Part shown: positions 1 through 7,354 of the stretch, piece after piece
Layout: each line of letters opens with the position of its first letter
Position numbering within the stretch: position 1 is the stretch's first letter
NCBI GenBank assembly: GCA_039820405.1
Contig: JBCBQC010000093.1
Location: 1-25,536 of the forward strand
DNA: 25,536 bases
Reading direction: 5' to 3'
Source of the DNA: CALLVY01 sp937899855
GTDB taxonomy: Bacteria; Bacteroidota; Bacteroidia; Chitinophagales; Saprospiraceae
Notes under the pieces: model-generated
The model's database searches: none
Told to the model about the DNA's origin: nothing
What the model saw: the letters and a program-made list of their open reading frames with translations, nothing else
Translations under genes and position numbers: made by a program

Positions 1-1477
1 CGAGTACCGCCCCTTGTACGACGTGACGGTGATTCGGAAAGCTTCGGATGGGGTGGTACTCGCATTCCTCCAGGCTGTTGCCCGGCTGGCAATCGTCCGG
101 GTGATTCACCTCCGTCCTACTGCTCCCCACCGGCTCGTCCCACTGGTTGTACTGCACGCAGGTGCATTCGTACGCCCGCAAATCCAAGTCCACCTCCCGC
201 GCCCCGATAAAGGTCTCGTACTGTTCATTCGCCGTCAGCCACCACTGGTAGCCCTGTAGGTAGCCTTCAAAGATATCGTAGGCCTCCCACTGCGTAAAAC
301 CAAAGGGATCCACCTCGATCAGCGGCGCGTCAAAGCAATCGTTGTTCCACGGCTTCCACCAGGCACAACCGTCCCACATCATCGCGTTGAACAGCTCGTG
401 GTAGGCCTCCATCTTCGCTTCGTAGGAACGCAGGTTCTCGTCCGCAATCTCCACCCCATCCTCGTCGTAGTTCGCATCAAAGGTCGCAAAGTCGTTCGCG
501 CTGTTGCCGGGGGTAAAATACTTCAGGGTCCGCCACATCACCGGATCGTCTTCCACCCCGTAGAAGGCCACCCGCGGGATCGTCGCCCCGTAGTTGTTCA
601 GCTCGTCCACCACTGGTGAGCCCTCCATAAAATCTTCGGTGATCGGGGTCAATTGCCCCGAGAAACCCACCGCCGGGATCACGTCCGTACCGATAAAGGC
701 GCAGAGCTGGTCCAGCCCCGCTTCGAAGGCACTCGGACCCTGAAACGGATCCCCGATGTTGGTCAGGACGTCCAACAGCCAATTGCCCTGGAACAATTCA
801 GCCTGCGGACCCGCCTTGAGGGCCACACAGGATTCGCCCAAAAAAGCTTGGATGTCGGGTACGCTGTTGAGAATCCGCGCGCCCTGGTGGGGCGTACCAA
901 AGGTCACGATGCCCCCAAAGCGGCGTTCCTCGTAGGGAATCCCCAGGTCCAGATAGTACTTGTCGGCTGCCTTTGAGGCCAGCCCACCCTGGCTGTGGCA
1001 GATCACAAAATTGAGGTTGGGGTCTTCGATTCCATTGGCGGCCATGTGGGGATCGCCATCGGCGACGAAGATCTGGTGCAGGTCCTGCCCCGCATCGCGG
1101 AGGGTAAATTGGGAGTAAGACGGCCGTAGCGAGGTGACCCGGTAGTTCTCGTGGGTATGGTTCGCCGTCCGCGTCCACGAATCGCTACTGCCCCCCAAGC
1201 CGTGGATCCAAAAGATGAGCCGGTCGCCCTCGAAGGGGGGATTGCTCTCGGTATCGGTCGTCGTATCCGGTTCGGAAGGGGGAATGGGAATGGCCTCGAC
1301 GAGGGTCGGAGGCCCCGTCTTGATGCCCCGCTCGACCGTACAGTCGGATTGGGCCCGCAAGGGGGAAAGGGAGAGGTACAGCAGGACCACCAGCGACAGG
1401 GCGATACGAATGGAATGGCCCGTATGGCAGGGGTTAGGTATGATGACGTTCTTTTTGATTTTTCTGATTTTTTTCAT
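1..1477 (-). CDS. Exported alpha/beta hydrolase (lipase/esterase-like), partial at C-terminus
   Basis: The frame is open from an ATG at 1477 to the window edge, giving 492 visible residues. The N-terminus has a basic stretch (MKKIRKIKKN), a hydrophobic segment at about residues 24-40 and a plausible cleavage site near LRAQ-S, so it is probably exported. The alpha/beta-hydrolase signature is clear: HGLGG at 92-96 (oxyanion-hole type loop), the nucleophile elbow C-H-S-Q-G-G with Ser162, and GTPHQGA at 194-200, which is typical of lipase/PGAP1-like esterases. The acid and His of the triad cannot be fixed; the His may lie near the visible end (NHRH). The substrate is unknown. It starts 12 bases after the stop of the T9SS-sorted protein gene, so the two are almost certainly co-transcribed. 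It could be a lipase, an esterase or a GPI-type deacylase. The fold is confident, the activity is not. Confidence 0.85.
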   Translation of the reverse strand, partial: MKKIRKIKKNVIIPNPCHTGHSIRIALSLVVLLYLSLSPLRAQSDCTVERGIKTGPPTLVEAIPIPPSEPDTTTDTESNPPFEGDRLIFWIHGLGGSSDSWTRTANHTHENYRVTSLRPSYSQFTLRDAGQDLHQIFVADGDPHMAANGIEDPNLNFVICHSQGGLASKAADKYYLDLGIPYEERRFGGIVTFGTPHQGARILNSVPDIQAFLGESCVALKAGPQAELFQGNWLLDVLTNIGDPFQGPSAFEAGLDQLCAFIGTDVIPAVGFSGQLTPITEDFMEGSPVVDELNNYGATIPRVAFYGVEDDPVMWRTLKYFTPGNSANDFATFDANYDEDGVEIADENLRSYEAKMEAYHELFNAMMWDGCAWWKPWNNDCFDAPLIEVDPFGFTQWEAYDIFEGYLQGYQWWLTANEQYETFIGAREVDLDLRAYECTCVQYNQWDEPVGSSRTEVNHPDDCQPGNSLEECEYHPIRSFPNHRHVVQGAVL

Positions 1478-1489
1478 TTTCGTAGCTTT

Positions 1490-2551
1490 TTAGGGTTGGG
1501 ATTTGATGATTTTTTGGACAAATACTGCTTCGGTCGCCGTGCCGCGGAGCCAGTAGACGCCCGGGCTTAGCCCGGACAGGTCGAGGGAATGTCCCGCCCC
1601 CGTAGCCAGCCGCCAGTGATGCAGGCTTTGCCCGCTGGCGTTGTACAGCCGCAGCTCCACCGTCGGGACGGCCAGTGGGGGAATACGTACCGCCACTTCG
1701 TCGACGAAGGGATTGGGATGCAGCGCCCAGGCGCTGGCGGTTGAATGCGATACTTCCGCCCCACGTTCCGCTGGCCGCCGATCGTCGATCCGGTAATCCC
1801 GGTAATCGCTGCGGAGGACTTGTTCGGCACAGGTACCACTCGGTAGGGTCCGATACTGGCGTACCGTTTGCCACAAGGGGACCACCTCCCCACTGGTCAG
1901 GCGTTGAAACTGGATTTGGAGGTGGCGGCGGGGGCGGTCGCCTACGGCGGCCAGAGTCTGCTCAAAGTAGAGCCGGTCGTAATCGTAGATACTGAGCGTA
2001 TGACCCGTCCGGACTTCCAAACGGTCCTCCGAGGGGTGGGTTACCCGGGCGCCCGAGGCTTCCAGGTCGGCCAACTGGCGGGCGCTCAAGGGCCGCCAAT
2101 CCGCTCCGAACGACCAGTCCGCCGCGTCCTTACTCAGGCTGGTCCGGTAGGCTTGATAGGTCTCCGTATGCGGCAGGTGCTGTAGCAGGGCGCCGTGGGC
2201 GTCAAAGACGCGTACCCCGCTGGCATCGATGCGGGTACGTTGGGGGCGGCGCATCCAGTCCTGGCGACTGTTGTCCCGGAGGTGGGTGATGTCGGTCACG
2301 CGTTCGCCACTGCCCCGGATTTGGCGGTCGACCTGGCATTCGCGCTGTTGCTCGATCAGGTACAGCCGTTCGTTGGCGGACAGGGTGCTGGGGTCTTCGA
2401 TCGTAAAGTAGCTGCGTTGGGTTTCGTGAAATTGGAGGCGGAGGAGGTAATCGCTTTCCGCCGTGGGGGTTTGGCTTTGTCCGGGTGGAAAAAAGGCAAA
2501 CATACCCAGTGCCGTAGCTAGCCATAGCCTCATCAGTTGTTGATGTAACAT
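1490..2551 (-). CDS. Secreted protein with T9SS type A C-terminal sorting domain
   Basis: 353 residues from the ATG at 2551. A longer open frame reaches 2656, but its extra N-terminus is not signal-like, whereas MLHQQLMRLWLATALGMFAF followed by a QSQ region makes a good signal peptide. The last ~78 residues form a type IX secretion sorting domain: LHPNPF, a VELRLYNASGQ strand pair, LDLSGLSPGVYWL, and a final VQKIIKSQP (the family usually ends in K-[LIV]-[LIV]-K/V). In this family the domain is recognised by the T9SS outer-membrane machinery and removed on export. The central ~250 residues are charged and match no domain I recognise. It is first in a two-gene unit with the exported hydrolase and has a TAACTTTG -7 box upstream. 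Confidence 0.85.
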   Translation of the reverse strand: MLHQQLMRLWLATALGMFAFFPPGQSQTPTAESDYLLRLQFHETQRSYFTIEDPSTLSANERLYLIEQQRECQVDRQIRGSGERVTDITHLRDNSRQDWMRRPQRTRIDASGVRVFDAHGALLQHLPHTETYQAYRTSLSKDAADWSFGADWRPLSARQLADLEASGARVTHPSEDRLEVRTGHTLSIYDYDRLYFEQTLAAVGDRPRRHLQIQFQRLTSGEVVPLWQTVRQYRTLPSGTCAEQVLRSDYRDYRIDDRRPAERGAEVSHSTASAWALHPNPFVDEVAVRIPPLAVPTVELRLYNASGQSLHHWRLATGAGHSLDLSGLSPGVYWLRGTATEAVFVQKIIKSQP

Positions 2552-2653
2552 ATCGTTAGTGGTTTTAAAGAGCGAGGGGGCCCCGGAGGGGTTGGTCTCG
2601 CCGTGAATGAAGGAATGTTGGGTGTAAAAAGCGTTGGCTAAGCTTAGCGCTAA

Positions 2654-2686
2654 CAAAGTTATGGGGTACTTCCGCCTCCCTCCAAA
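2654..2686 (-). promoter_or_regulatory. Bacteroidota-type promoter for the T9SS-protein/hydrolase unit
   Basis: On the minus strand, TAACTTTG (plus-strand CAAAGTTA at 2654-2661) matches the Bacteroidota -7 consensus TAnnTTTG exactly. A TTTG (2683-2686) lies 21 bases upstream of it, close to the expected -33 position. The leader to the ATG at 2551 would be about 95 bases. The first of the three TGTTCG/CGAACA operators begins only 7 bp upstream of the -33 box, a position that suits activation. Confidence 0.6.
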
Positions 2687-2692
2687 TTATTT

Positions 2693-2793
2693 TGTTCGCA
2701 TTTTCCGAACATTTTCATTTTTTTCGTCGCAAATGTTCGGGTTTTCCGAACATTTTTCCCGACCGAACACATTTTGTTCGCATTTCCCGAACA
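2693..2793. promoter_or_regulatory. Array of three 19-bp palindromic operators phased at 41 bp
   Basis: Three perfect inverted repeats TGTTCG-N7-CGAACA lie at 2693-2711, 2734-2752 and 2775-2793. Their centres (2702, 2743, 2784) are exactly 41 bp apart, about four helical turns, so all three sites face the same side of the DNA. The spacers are similar (CATTTTC, GGTTTTC, CATTTCC), each site is followed by ATTTT, and an extra half-site CGAACA is at 2764-2769. The array sits between the divergently transcribed HTH-regulator gene (2887, plus) and the T9SS-protein gene (2551, minus). The likeliest reading is an operator array for the adjacent HTH regulator acting on one or both promoters. That protein-site pairing is inferred from position. 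Confidence 0.75.
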
Positions 2794-2886
2794 TTTTCGT
2801 AAATTGGTTACTAGACGGAGTACGAGATTTTCATCCACCATTCCCAGCTGGTTGGAGCGATCTGTTTACGTAAAACCACGATACTG

Positions 2887-3918
2887 ATGAGGGATGTTGC
2901 CGCAGTCCAACAAGAGATTTTTCGCCACGTACTGTCACAACTCAAAGCGACCGGACAGAACCGGGAAGTCTTAATGCACATATTGGGAATTGGCCGAACC
3001 GCGCTTCACGCCCGGATCAGCGGAAAGAAAGGATTACAACTAAATGAATTACTGCTCCTTTTGGAACACTTTGAGCTTCCCCGCGAGCTCCTCTACCCCA
3101 AGTCGCCTACCCTGGCGATCGACTTTCCCTTTCTCAACCATGGAGTGCGTACCGGAGCCTCCTTCCTCGAAGACCTCCTGCACCAAGTCCAGCGCGTCGC
3201 GCAGCTACAGGACGCCCACCTGTATTACCTCAGCCCCGAAATCCCCATCTTCTACTATTTTCGCTACCCCGAGCTCAGCTACTTCAAACTCTTCGTCTAC
3301 CAACGCGCCATCTGGAGCGGCAGTGGCCAAAAGAGCCAGGCCTTTTCCCTCCAGTGCGCCAAAGCCCAAGCCTGGACCGACACGTTCCAACAAATTCACG
3401 AGCAGTACCTCGCCCTGGACAGCACCGAAATCTGGGACAGCGATTGGGTCAAAAGTACCCTCGGCCAACTCCTGTACTACGCGCAAAGCGGCGACTTTGC
3501 CCAGCCCCGCGAAGCCCTCACCCTTTGCGATCAATTGGAAGGGCTCCTCAACGACTTGATCCAGGCCGCCGCCAACGGCCGCAAATACCATCGCGATGGC
3601 CGACCCGCCGGCCAACTCCGCCTTTTTTACAACAACCTCCTCCGCACCAACAATACCCTACTCATCGACAGCCCGAGCCAACGCCTCCTCTTCGTCACCT
3701 ACGACGACCCCAATTACTTTTCTACCCAAGACCCCCAACTCTGGCAATACACCCGCCATTCCTTCGAGCGGCTGCAAAAACGTTCTCTGCCCATCACTAC
3801 CCATTCCGAACGCGACCGCCTGCGCTTGTTCAAGCACAGCCACCAGCACATCCAAAGCACCCGCCAACAGCTACTGCGCCTTAACCTTCAGCCCAACCAC
3901 ACTCCTCAGGGTACGTAA
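2887..3918 (+). CDS. HTH transcriptional regulator (Cro/XRE-like N-terminus, unknown C-terminal domain)
   Basis: 343 residues from ATG 2887. Residues 28-63 (LMHILGIGRTALHARISGKKG, then a leucine-rich helix) fit a Cro/XRE-type helix-turn-helix with a recognition helix around TALHARISG. The remaining ~270 residues (e.g. IFYYFRYPELSYFKLFVY, DDPNYFSTQDPQLW) form no domain I can name. The length and layout resemble Bacteroidota regulators with an HTH followed by a sensory or oligomerisation region. It has no signal peptide or membrane segment. It is divergent from the T9SS/hydrolase unit across the three-operator array, its obvious candidate target. Its last 13 bases overlap the end of the convergent gene at 3906. 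Confidence 0.75.
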   Translation: MRDVAAVQQEIFRHVLSQLKATGQNREVLMHILGIGRTALHARISGKKGLQLNELLLLLEHFELPRELLYPKSPTLAIDFPFLNHGVRTGASFLEDLLHQVQRVAQLQDAHLYYLSPEIPIFYYFRYPELSYFKLFVYQRAIWSGSGQKSQAFSLQCAKAQAWTDTFQQIHEQYLALDSTEIWDSDWVKSTLGQLLYYAQSGDFAQPREALTLCDQLEGLLNDLIQAAANGRKYHRDGRPAGQLRLFYNNLLRTNNTLLIDSPSQRLLFVTYDDPNYFSTQDPQLWQYTRHSFERLQKRSLPITTHSERDRLRLFKHSHQHIQSTRQQLLRLNLQPNHTPQGT

Positions 3919-5327
3919 ATGATCGACAGCTGACTCTGCTTGTCCGCTTCGGCCACCGAGCCGTCCTGATAACGCGTCTGTACTTTATAGCGGTAGGTCA
4001 CCTCATCCGGGTTGCCCAGTACGATGTCGATAATCGGTACCTTGACCTCCACCGTTTTTTCCGACTCCTCCTTAGTCAGGCGGATGGTATCCCCACCAAT
4101 CAAGATCAGGATGGATTCCGCAGGCTTAATCGGGTTGTCGTATACATTACCGTTACTGATAAAAGTGACCTTCCGGCTCGTCGTAGCTTCGGGGTCAATG
4201 TCGATAAACTGGCTGGGTTCGTTGACGTATTCCTCCGGCAAACTCACCCGTACCGGAACAAACTCGGGGTTAAAACCCTCGAGCTCTGCCTTGACTTCGC
4301 CCTTCATCAGGACATTGAGCGGAGAGCGGTCGAAGAGGGCGTCCCAAAGCTGGTTCAATTCCTCAAAGGGGACGACAAAGGAGGCGACGATACTGCTTTG
4401 TAAAACAATCCGGGCGTCTTCAATCTCCGTTTTCCCCGGGGGAAGTTCCAGTAGGAACCTCGTCCGATCGGCCGTGTTGAGGCGCAGCAATTCTCCATCG
4501 GCTTGTTCTTTGCGAAAGGTTTCCTCCGCACTGAGAATACGCTGCGGGTTGGTTTCCGCAACGAGCACCATTTGGAAGGCGACCTCTAGCTCACCGTCGC
4601 GGTCCCGGACCTTGAGGGCCAGAGTGGGCATTTGGGTGGAAGGATCCTTCCCCATGACGTAGCGATCGGGGAGGAAAAAGAGCTCTTTGCGGCGGAGGGT
4701 ATCCTGGTAGTAGTTGTAGGTGAGGCCCTCGTAGGCGTAGCGGACGAGTACGTAGTTTTGCTTGGTGGGTGGGGGTAGGATGCCTTGGAAGATGTAGGGG
4801 TACAAGTCGGGGGGAAAGTAAAAGCGCTTCGGACTGGTGATGACATTGGTGATCCCAGTGGGCGTTTGCTCGGTGATGACGAAGGTCGTCCCCGAGTTCA
4901 AATCCGAGAGCGCTCGCAAGAGGGCGTCGCGCTCCTCCAGGGAGGTGATGTGGAGCAGGGCTTTGTACTGCTGGGGGGAAGTAGCCGTGGAACTGACCGG
5001 ATTGAATCGAAACTCCGAAATGCCATAGTCGGGATTGAACTCCATACTGACGTAAGGGGTACGCTCCAGCACTTGATTGACGTTGAAGATCACCTCCATC
5101 GTCCAGGAGCCGGGTTCGTTGCTCGTGATGATGCTGTAACGGAGCGTATCGGTGGTGTACTCCTCATTGATGGCCGCCTCGATGGGCTCCTTCGGCGCCA
5201 CCTCCAAATTGATGGTGGCAGCGGTACGCGCCATCCGTTGCATCGCTACGGTGGGCGTTTGGCGGTCTACGTTTTCCAGGATGACTCGGTTGAGGCTCAC
5301 CAGATCGGATAAAAATTTATTTTCCAT
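3906..5327 (-). CDS. Beta-rich paralog F (last gene of the eight-gene array), unknown function
   Basis: 473 residues, ATG at 5327, no signal peptide. It belongs to the same paralogous set as the genes at 7341, 9096, 10982, 13210 and 14676. The shared module (aromatic-aromatic-x-Leu-Pro, then K-D and a Pro, then a G-x-L-x-hydrophobic strand) appears here as ELFFLPDRYVMGKD...MPTLALKV...DGELEVAFQMVL at about 215-255. In the other members it is at the very N-terminus, so about 190 residues precede it here. The C-terminus has the YRYKVQTRYQDGS strand pattern common to the family. I do not recognise the family. It is preceded by 71 bp that include half of the palindromic element, so it may be less tightly co-transcribed than the other genes. 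Its stop overlaps the convergent HTH-regulator gene. Confidence 0.8.
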   Translation of the reverse strand: MENKFLSDLVSLNRVILENVDRQTPTVAMQRMARTAATINLEVAPKEPIEAAINEEYTTDTLRYSIITSNEPGSWTMEVIFNVNQVLERTPYVSMEFNPDYGISEFRFNPVSSTATSPQQYKALLHITSLEERDALLRALSDLNSGTTFVITEQTPTGITNVITSPKRFYFPPDLYPYIFQGILPPPTKQNYVLVRYAYEGLTYNYYQDTLRRKELFFLPDRYVMGKDPSTQMPTLALKVRDRDGELEVAFQMVLVAETNPQRILSAEETFRKEQADGELLRLNTADRTRFLLELPPGKTEIEDARIVLQSSIVASFVVPFEELNQLWDALFDRSPLNVLMKGEVKAELEGFNPEFVPVRVSLPEEYVNEPSQFIDIDPEATTSRKVTFISNGNVYDNPIKPAESILILIGGDTIRLTKEESEKTVEVKVPIIDIVLGNPDEVTYRYKVQTRYQDGSVAEADKQSQLSIIYVP

Positions 5328-5359
5328 TAGTTGACTTTTAAAGGGTGGGTGACTTTTCC

Positions 5360-5521
5360 AGAAGCCATCTCAAAGTGTTTTTGTTGGTGAGGGAGCGGTC
5401 ATTTGTGTCCCGACGAGGCGCCAAAACGGAGCATAGCCTTCGCTACGCGACGCTTTTGGCAACGAAGTAGGGGCGAAAATGACCCTGCCGCAGCCCGAAG
5501 GATATTTTTGAGATGGCTTCT
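5360..5521. repeat. 162-bp palindromic element with 15-bp perfect terminal inverted repeats (MITE/REP-like)
   Basis: The ends are AGAAGCCATCTCAAA (5360-5374) and its exact reverse complement (5507-5521). Inside, the two halves remain partly complementary: a GGTCATTT block occurs in both. The centre is a hairpin with GCCAAAA/TTTTGGC arms and a TAGC-CTTC-GCTA tip. This is the shape of a non-autonomous inverted-repeat element or a large REP/BIME-like repeat. No transposase gene and no clear target-site duplication is visible. It spans the 3' end of the prenyltransferase/toroid fusion gene (stop at 5399) and the space before the next gene. A second copy was not found in this window. Confidence 0.75.
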
Positions 5522-7354
5522 AACTTTGGATAAACAAGTCGAGGTCCAAATAAAATGACCATCGTGGCGACAGTACAGGGGCCCCGAGCGCCCCTCCGGT
5601 GGCCTTGGCCACTGTCGCTCCAGCGTGGCCAACAAGGGCACTAGTTCTACCATTCCCCGATCCACTCCGTAGGCCAGGGTATGGGCCCACTCGGCCGGGT
5701 GGGCGTAATACGGAATTACCTTTCGCAACTCGCCGTAGTCATCCCCCGTTCCTTCCAAAGCCGCCCGGAGCATTTCCAGGATGGCCCGGTAGCGTAACGT
5801 CCCCCGCTTGCCCGCCAGGAAAAGGGCAATCAGGACATTGGTATTGGCGCAGGCATCCACCAGGTTCAGCTTGGCCCGGTGATCCATCCAGGTGAGGTAC
5901 ACCCCACGGCGGAGCCAGGGCGCCGCCGACTTGGGCAATTTGGTCAAGCAAAACTTATTTAGCTCCGCGACGGTGGCCAGCAAATCTTCCCGCCCCCAAC
6001 GACCGTAGCGGTACAAGACTTCCGCCACGATGGCCGTGTCGTCTACATCCGCCGCCAAGCGTTCTTCCCGCATCCACTCCGGATGCCCCTCACGGGGCCA
6101 AAAGGCAAAGCGCCGCTCCCCGACCGCACAAGATTCCAGGAAGTCCAGCGCTCGGGTGAGGTAGGGTTCGATTTCCCGATCGTAGTCCAAGCAACGCAGC
6201 ACCTGCGCCGTCACAAAGGCATTGGCGTCCGTAAAACTTTGTTGATTGGGGGTCCGTACCGTAGCGGGAAAGGCCCCATTTGGCAATTGGTAACGTTCCA
6301 ACAGTTCGGGTAAAGATGGGGAGGGAGTTACCGCTGGTGGGCTAGCCATCGCCACCGTCCGGGTCTCGTAGCTTTTGTTGGCGGGACTAAAGGTAACGTT
6401 CATCCCGAGGGTTTGACCACGGGTGATGGAAAAGCCAATCACGTTGTGTTCCACCGCCAGGTTTTCCGCCCAGAGGGCTTCCAAGTGGGGCATTCGCCAG
6501 TCGTAGTGCCGCAGCAGTTTTCGAATGGCAGAATGCGCACGATGATCGCCACCGAAAAAGGTACGCGTCATGGTAAACACCGTAAATACTTCGATTTGCC
6601 CATCGGCACCACAGGCCAAGCTACAGCCGTAGGTGGTCGGGGTAAATTGACCAGACTCCGGCGTCAGCAGGGCGGCGTTTTCCAACAGCGTACTCAAGTC
6701 GGGATAAAGAGCGGCCAGGCCCAAATGCATCATCAGCTCGGCGAGATCGGTAAGGCCAAAATCGGCGCGGTGCCATTCGAAGTAGTACTCCATGCCCTTA
6801 TCCGGGCGGTTGGGATAGTAGCCATTCATCAAGAGCCGCCAACCCCGCTCGGCCAGTTCGGTCACCTCAAAGGGATCCATCCACTCGGAGGCAATCGGAC
6901 GTTCCGCATTCGCGGGCAGCTCGGAATAGACCTTGAGTGCCCGTGCCCCGGCACGGTACTTCAAACCCAACCAAGAGCCAAACCTCAGGGACGCCCCCGC
7001 TTGCAGCCGACGCACCTTTTGGAAACTGGTTTCCGAACGCAGGGGCTCCACCCGCTCGAAGTGCGGGATCAGGGCGTCGACCGACAGGTCCTGCCCGGCG
7101 GACCCCAAGAAGGGGTCAACCGTACAGGACAAGCCATCGGGTTGGAAGGTGGAGCTGGTAAACTCGACCGGCATCCCGTTGTAGGCCAGGGCGCTGGTCC
7201 GCCAGGCACTGCCCAACCAGGCGGGATCGCGCCGGGAAGCCGTGAGCTGCTCCACGTCCGCCGCCAGTGGTTCCCCAAGCTGGGGAGCACACTGGGCGAA
7301 GACCTGGAGGTAAGCGCCTAGATCGCGGGGGACGACCGTCTTAGAGACTGGCAT
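5399..7354 (-). CDS. Aromatic-prenyltransferase-like / alpha-alpha-toroid (DXDD) fusion protein
   Basis: 651 residues, ATG at 7354, overlapping the stop of the preceding gene by 14 bases (translational coupling likely). Residues ~1-330 resemble ABBA-barrel/DMATS aromatic prenyltransferases: LGLKYRAGARALKVYSEL (129-146) and IGFSITRGQTLGMNVTFSP (306-324) look like the repeated glycine-loop-strand units that bind prenyl diphosphate. Residues ~345-605 look like a terpene-cyclase or prenyltransferase alpha/alpha toroid, with PNGAFPATVRTP and DANAFVTAQVLRCLD repeats and AADVDDTAIVAE at 434-445. DVDDTA matches the DXDD(T/S)A acid motif of class II terpene cyclases. Residues 612-651 (basic, RSHLKNILRAAAG...) are encoded by the inserted palindromic repeat and are not native. 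Substrate and product are unknown. Both assignments are from motif recognition and need profile searches. Confidence 0.65.
   Translation of the reverse strand: MPVSKTVVPRDLGAYLQVFAQCAPQLGEPLAADVEQLTASRRDPAWLGSAWRTSALAYNGMPVEFTSSTFQPDGLSCTVDPFLGSAGQDLSVDALIPHFERVEPLRSETSFQKVRRLQAGASLRFGSWLGLKYRAGARALKVYSELPANAERPIASEWMDPFEVTELAERGWRLLMNGYYPNRPDKGMEYYFEWHRADFGLTDLAELMMHLGLAALYPDLSTLLENAALLTPESGQFTPTTYGCSLACGADGQIEVFTVFTMTRTFFGGDHRAHSAIRKLLRHYDWRMPHLEALWAENLAVEHNVIGFSITRGQTLGMNVTFSPANKSYETRTVAMASPPAVTPSPSLPELLERYQLPNGAFPATVRTPNQQSFTDANAFVTAQVLRCLDYDREIEPYLTRALDFLESCAVGERRFAFWPREGHPEWMREERLAADVDDTAIVAEVLYRYGRWGREDLLATVAELNKFCLTKLPKSAAPWLRRGVYLTWMDHRAKLNLVDACANTNVLIALFLAGKRGTLRYRAILEMLRAALEGTGDDYGELRKVIPYYAHPAEWAHTLAYGVDRGMVELVPLLATLERQWPRPPEGRSGPLYCRHDGHFIWTSTCLSKVRSHLKNILRAAAGSFSPLLRCQKRRVAKAMLRFGASSGHK

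Noticed and set aside
2693..2793. Possible CRISPR array from the 41-bp periodic repeats
   Set aside because: Only three units, the repeat core is a 19-bp palindrome with similar AT-rich intervals rather than unique spacers, and no cas genes are in the window.
6413..7321. 302-residue plus-strand open frame opposite the prenyltransferase/toroid gene
   Set aside because: It is a shadow of the minus-strand gene in GC-rich DNA: low-complexity G/R/Q-rich composition and no recognisable domain.
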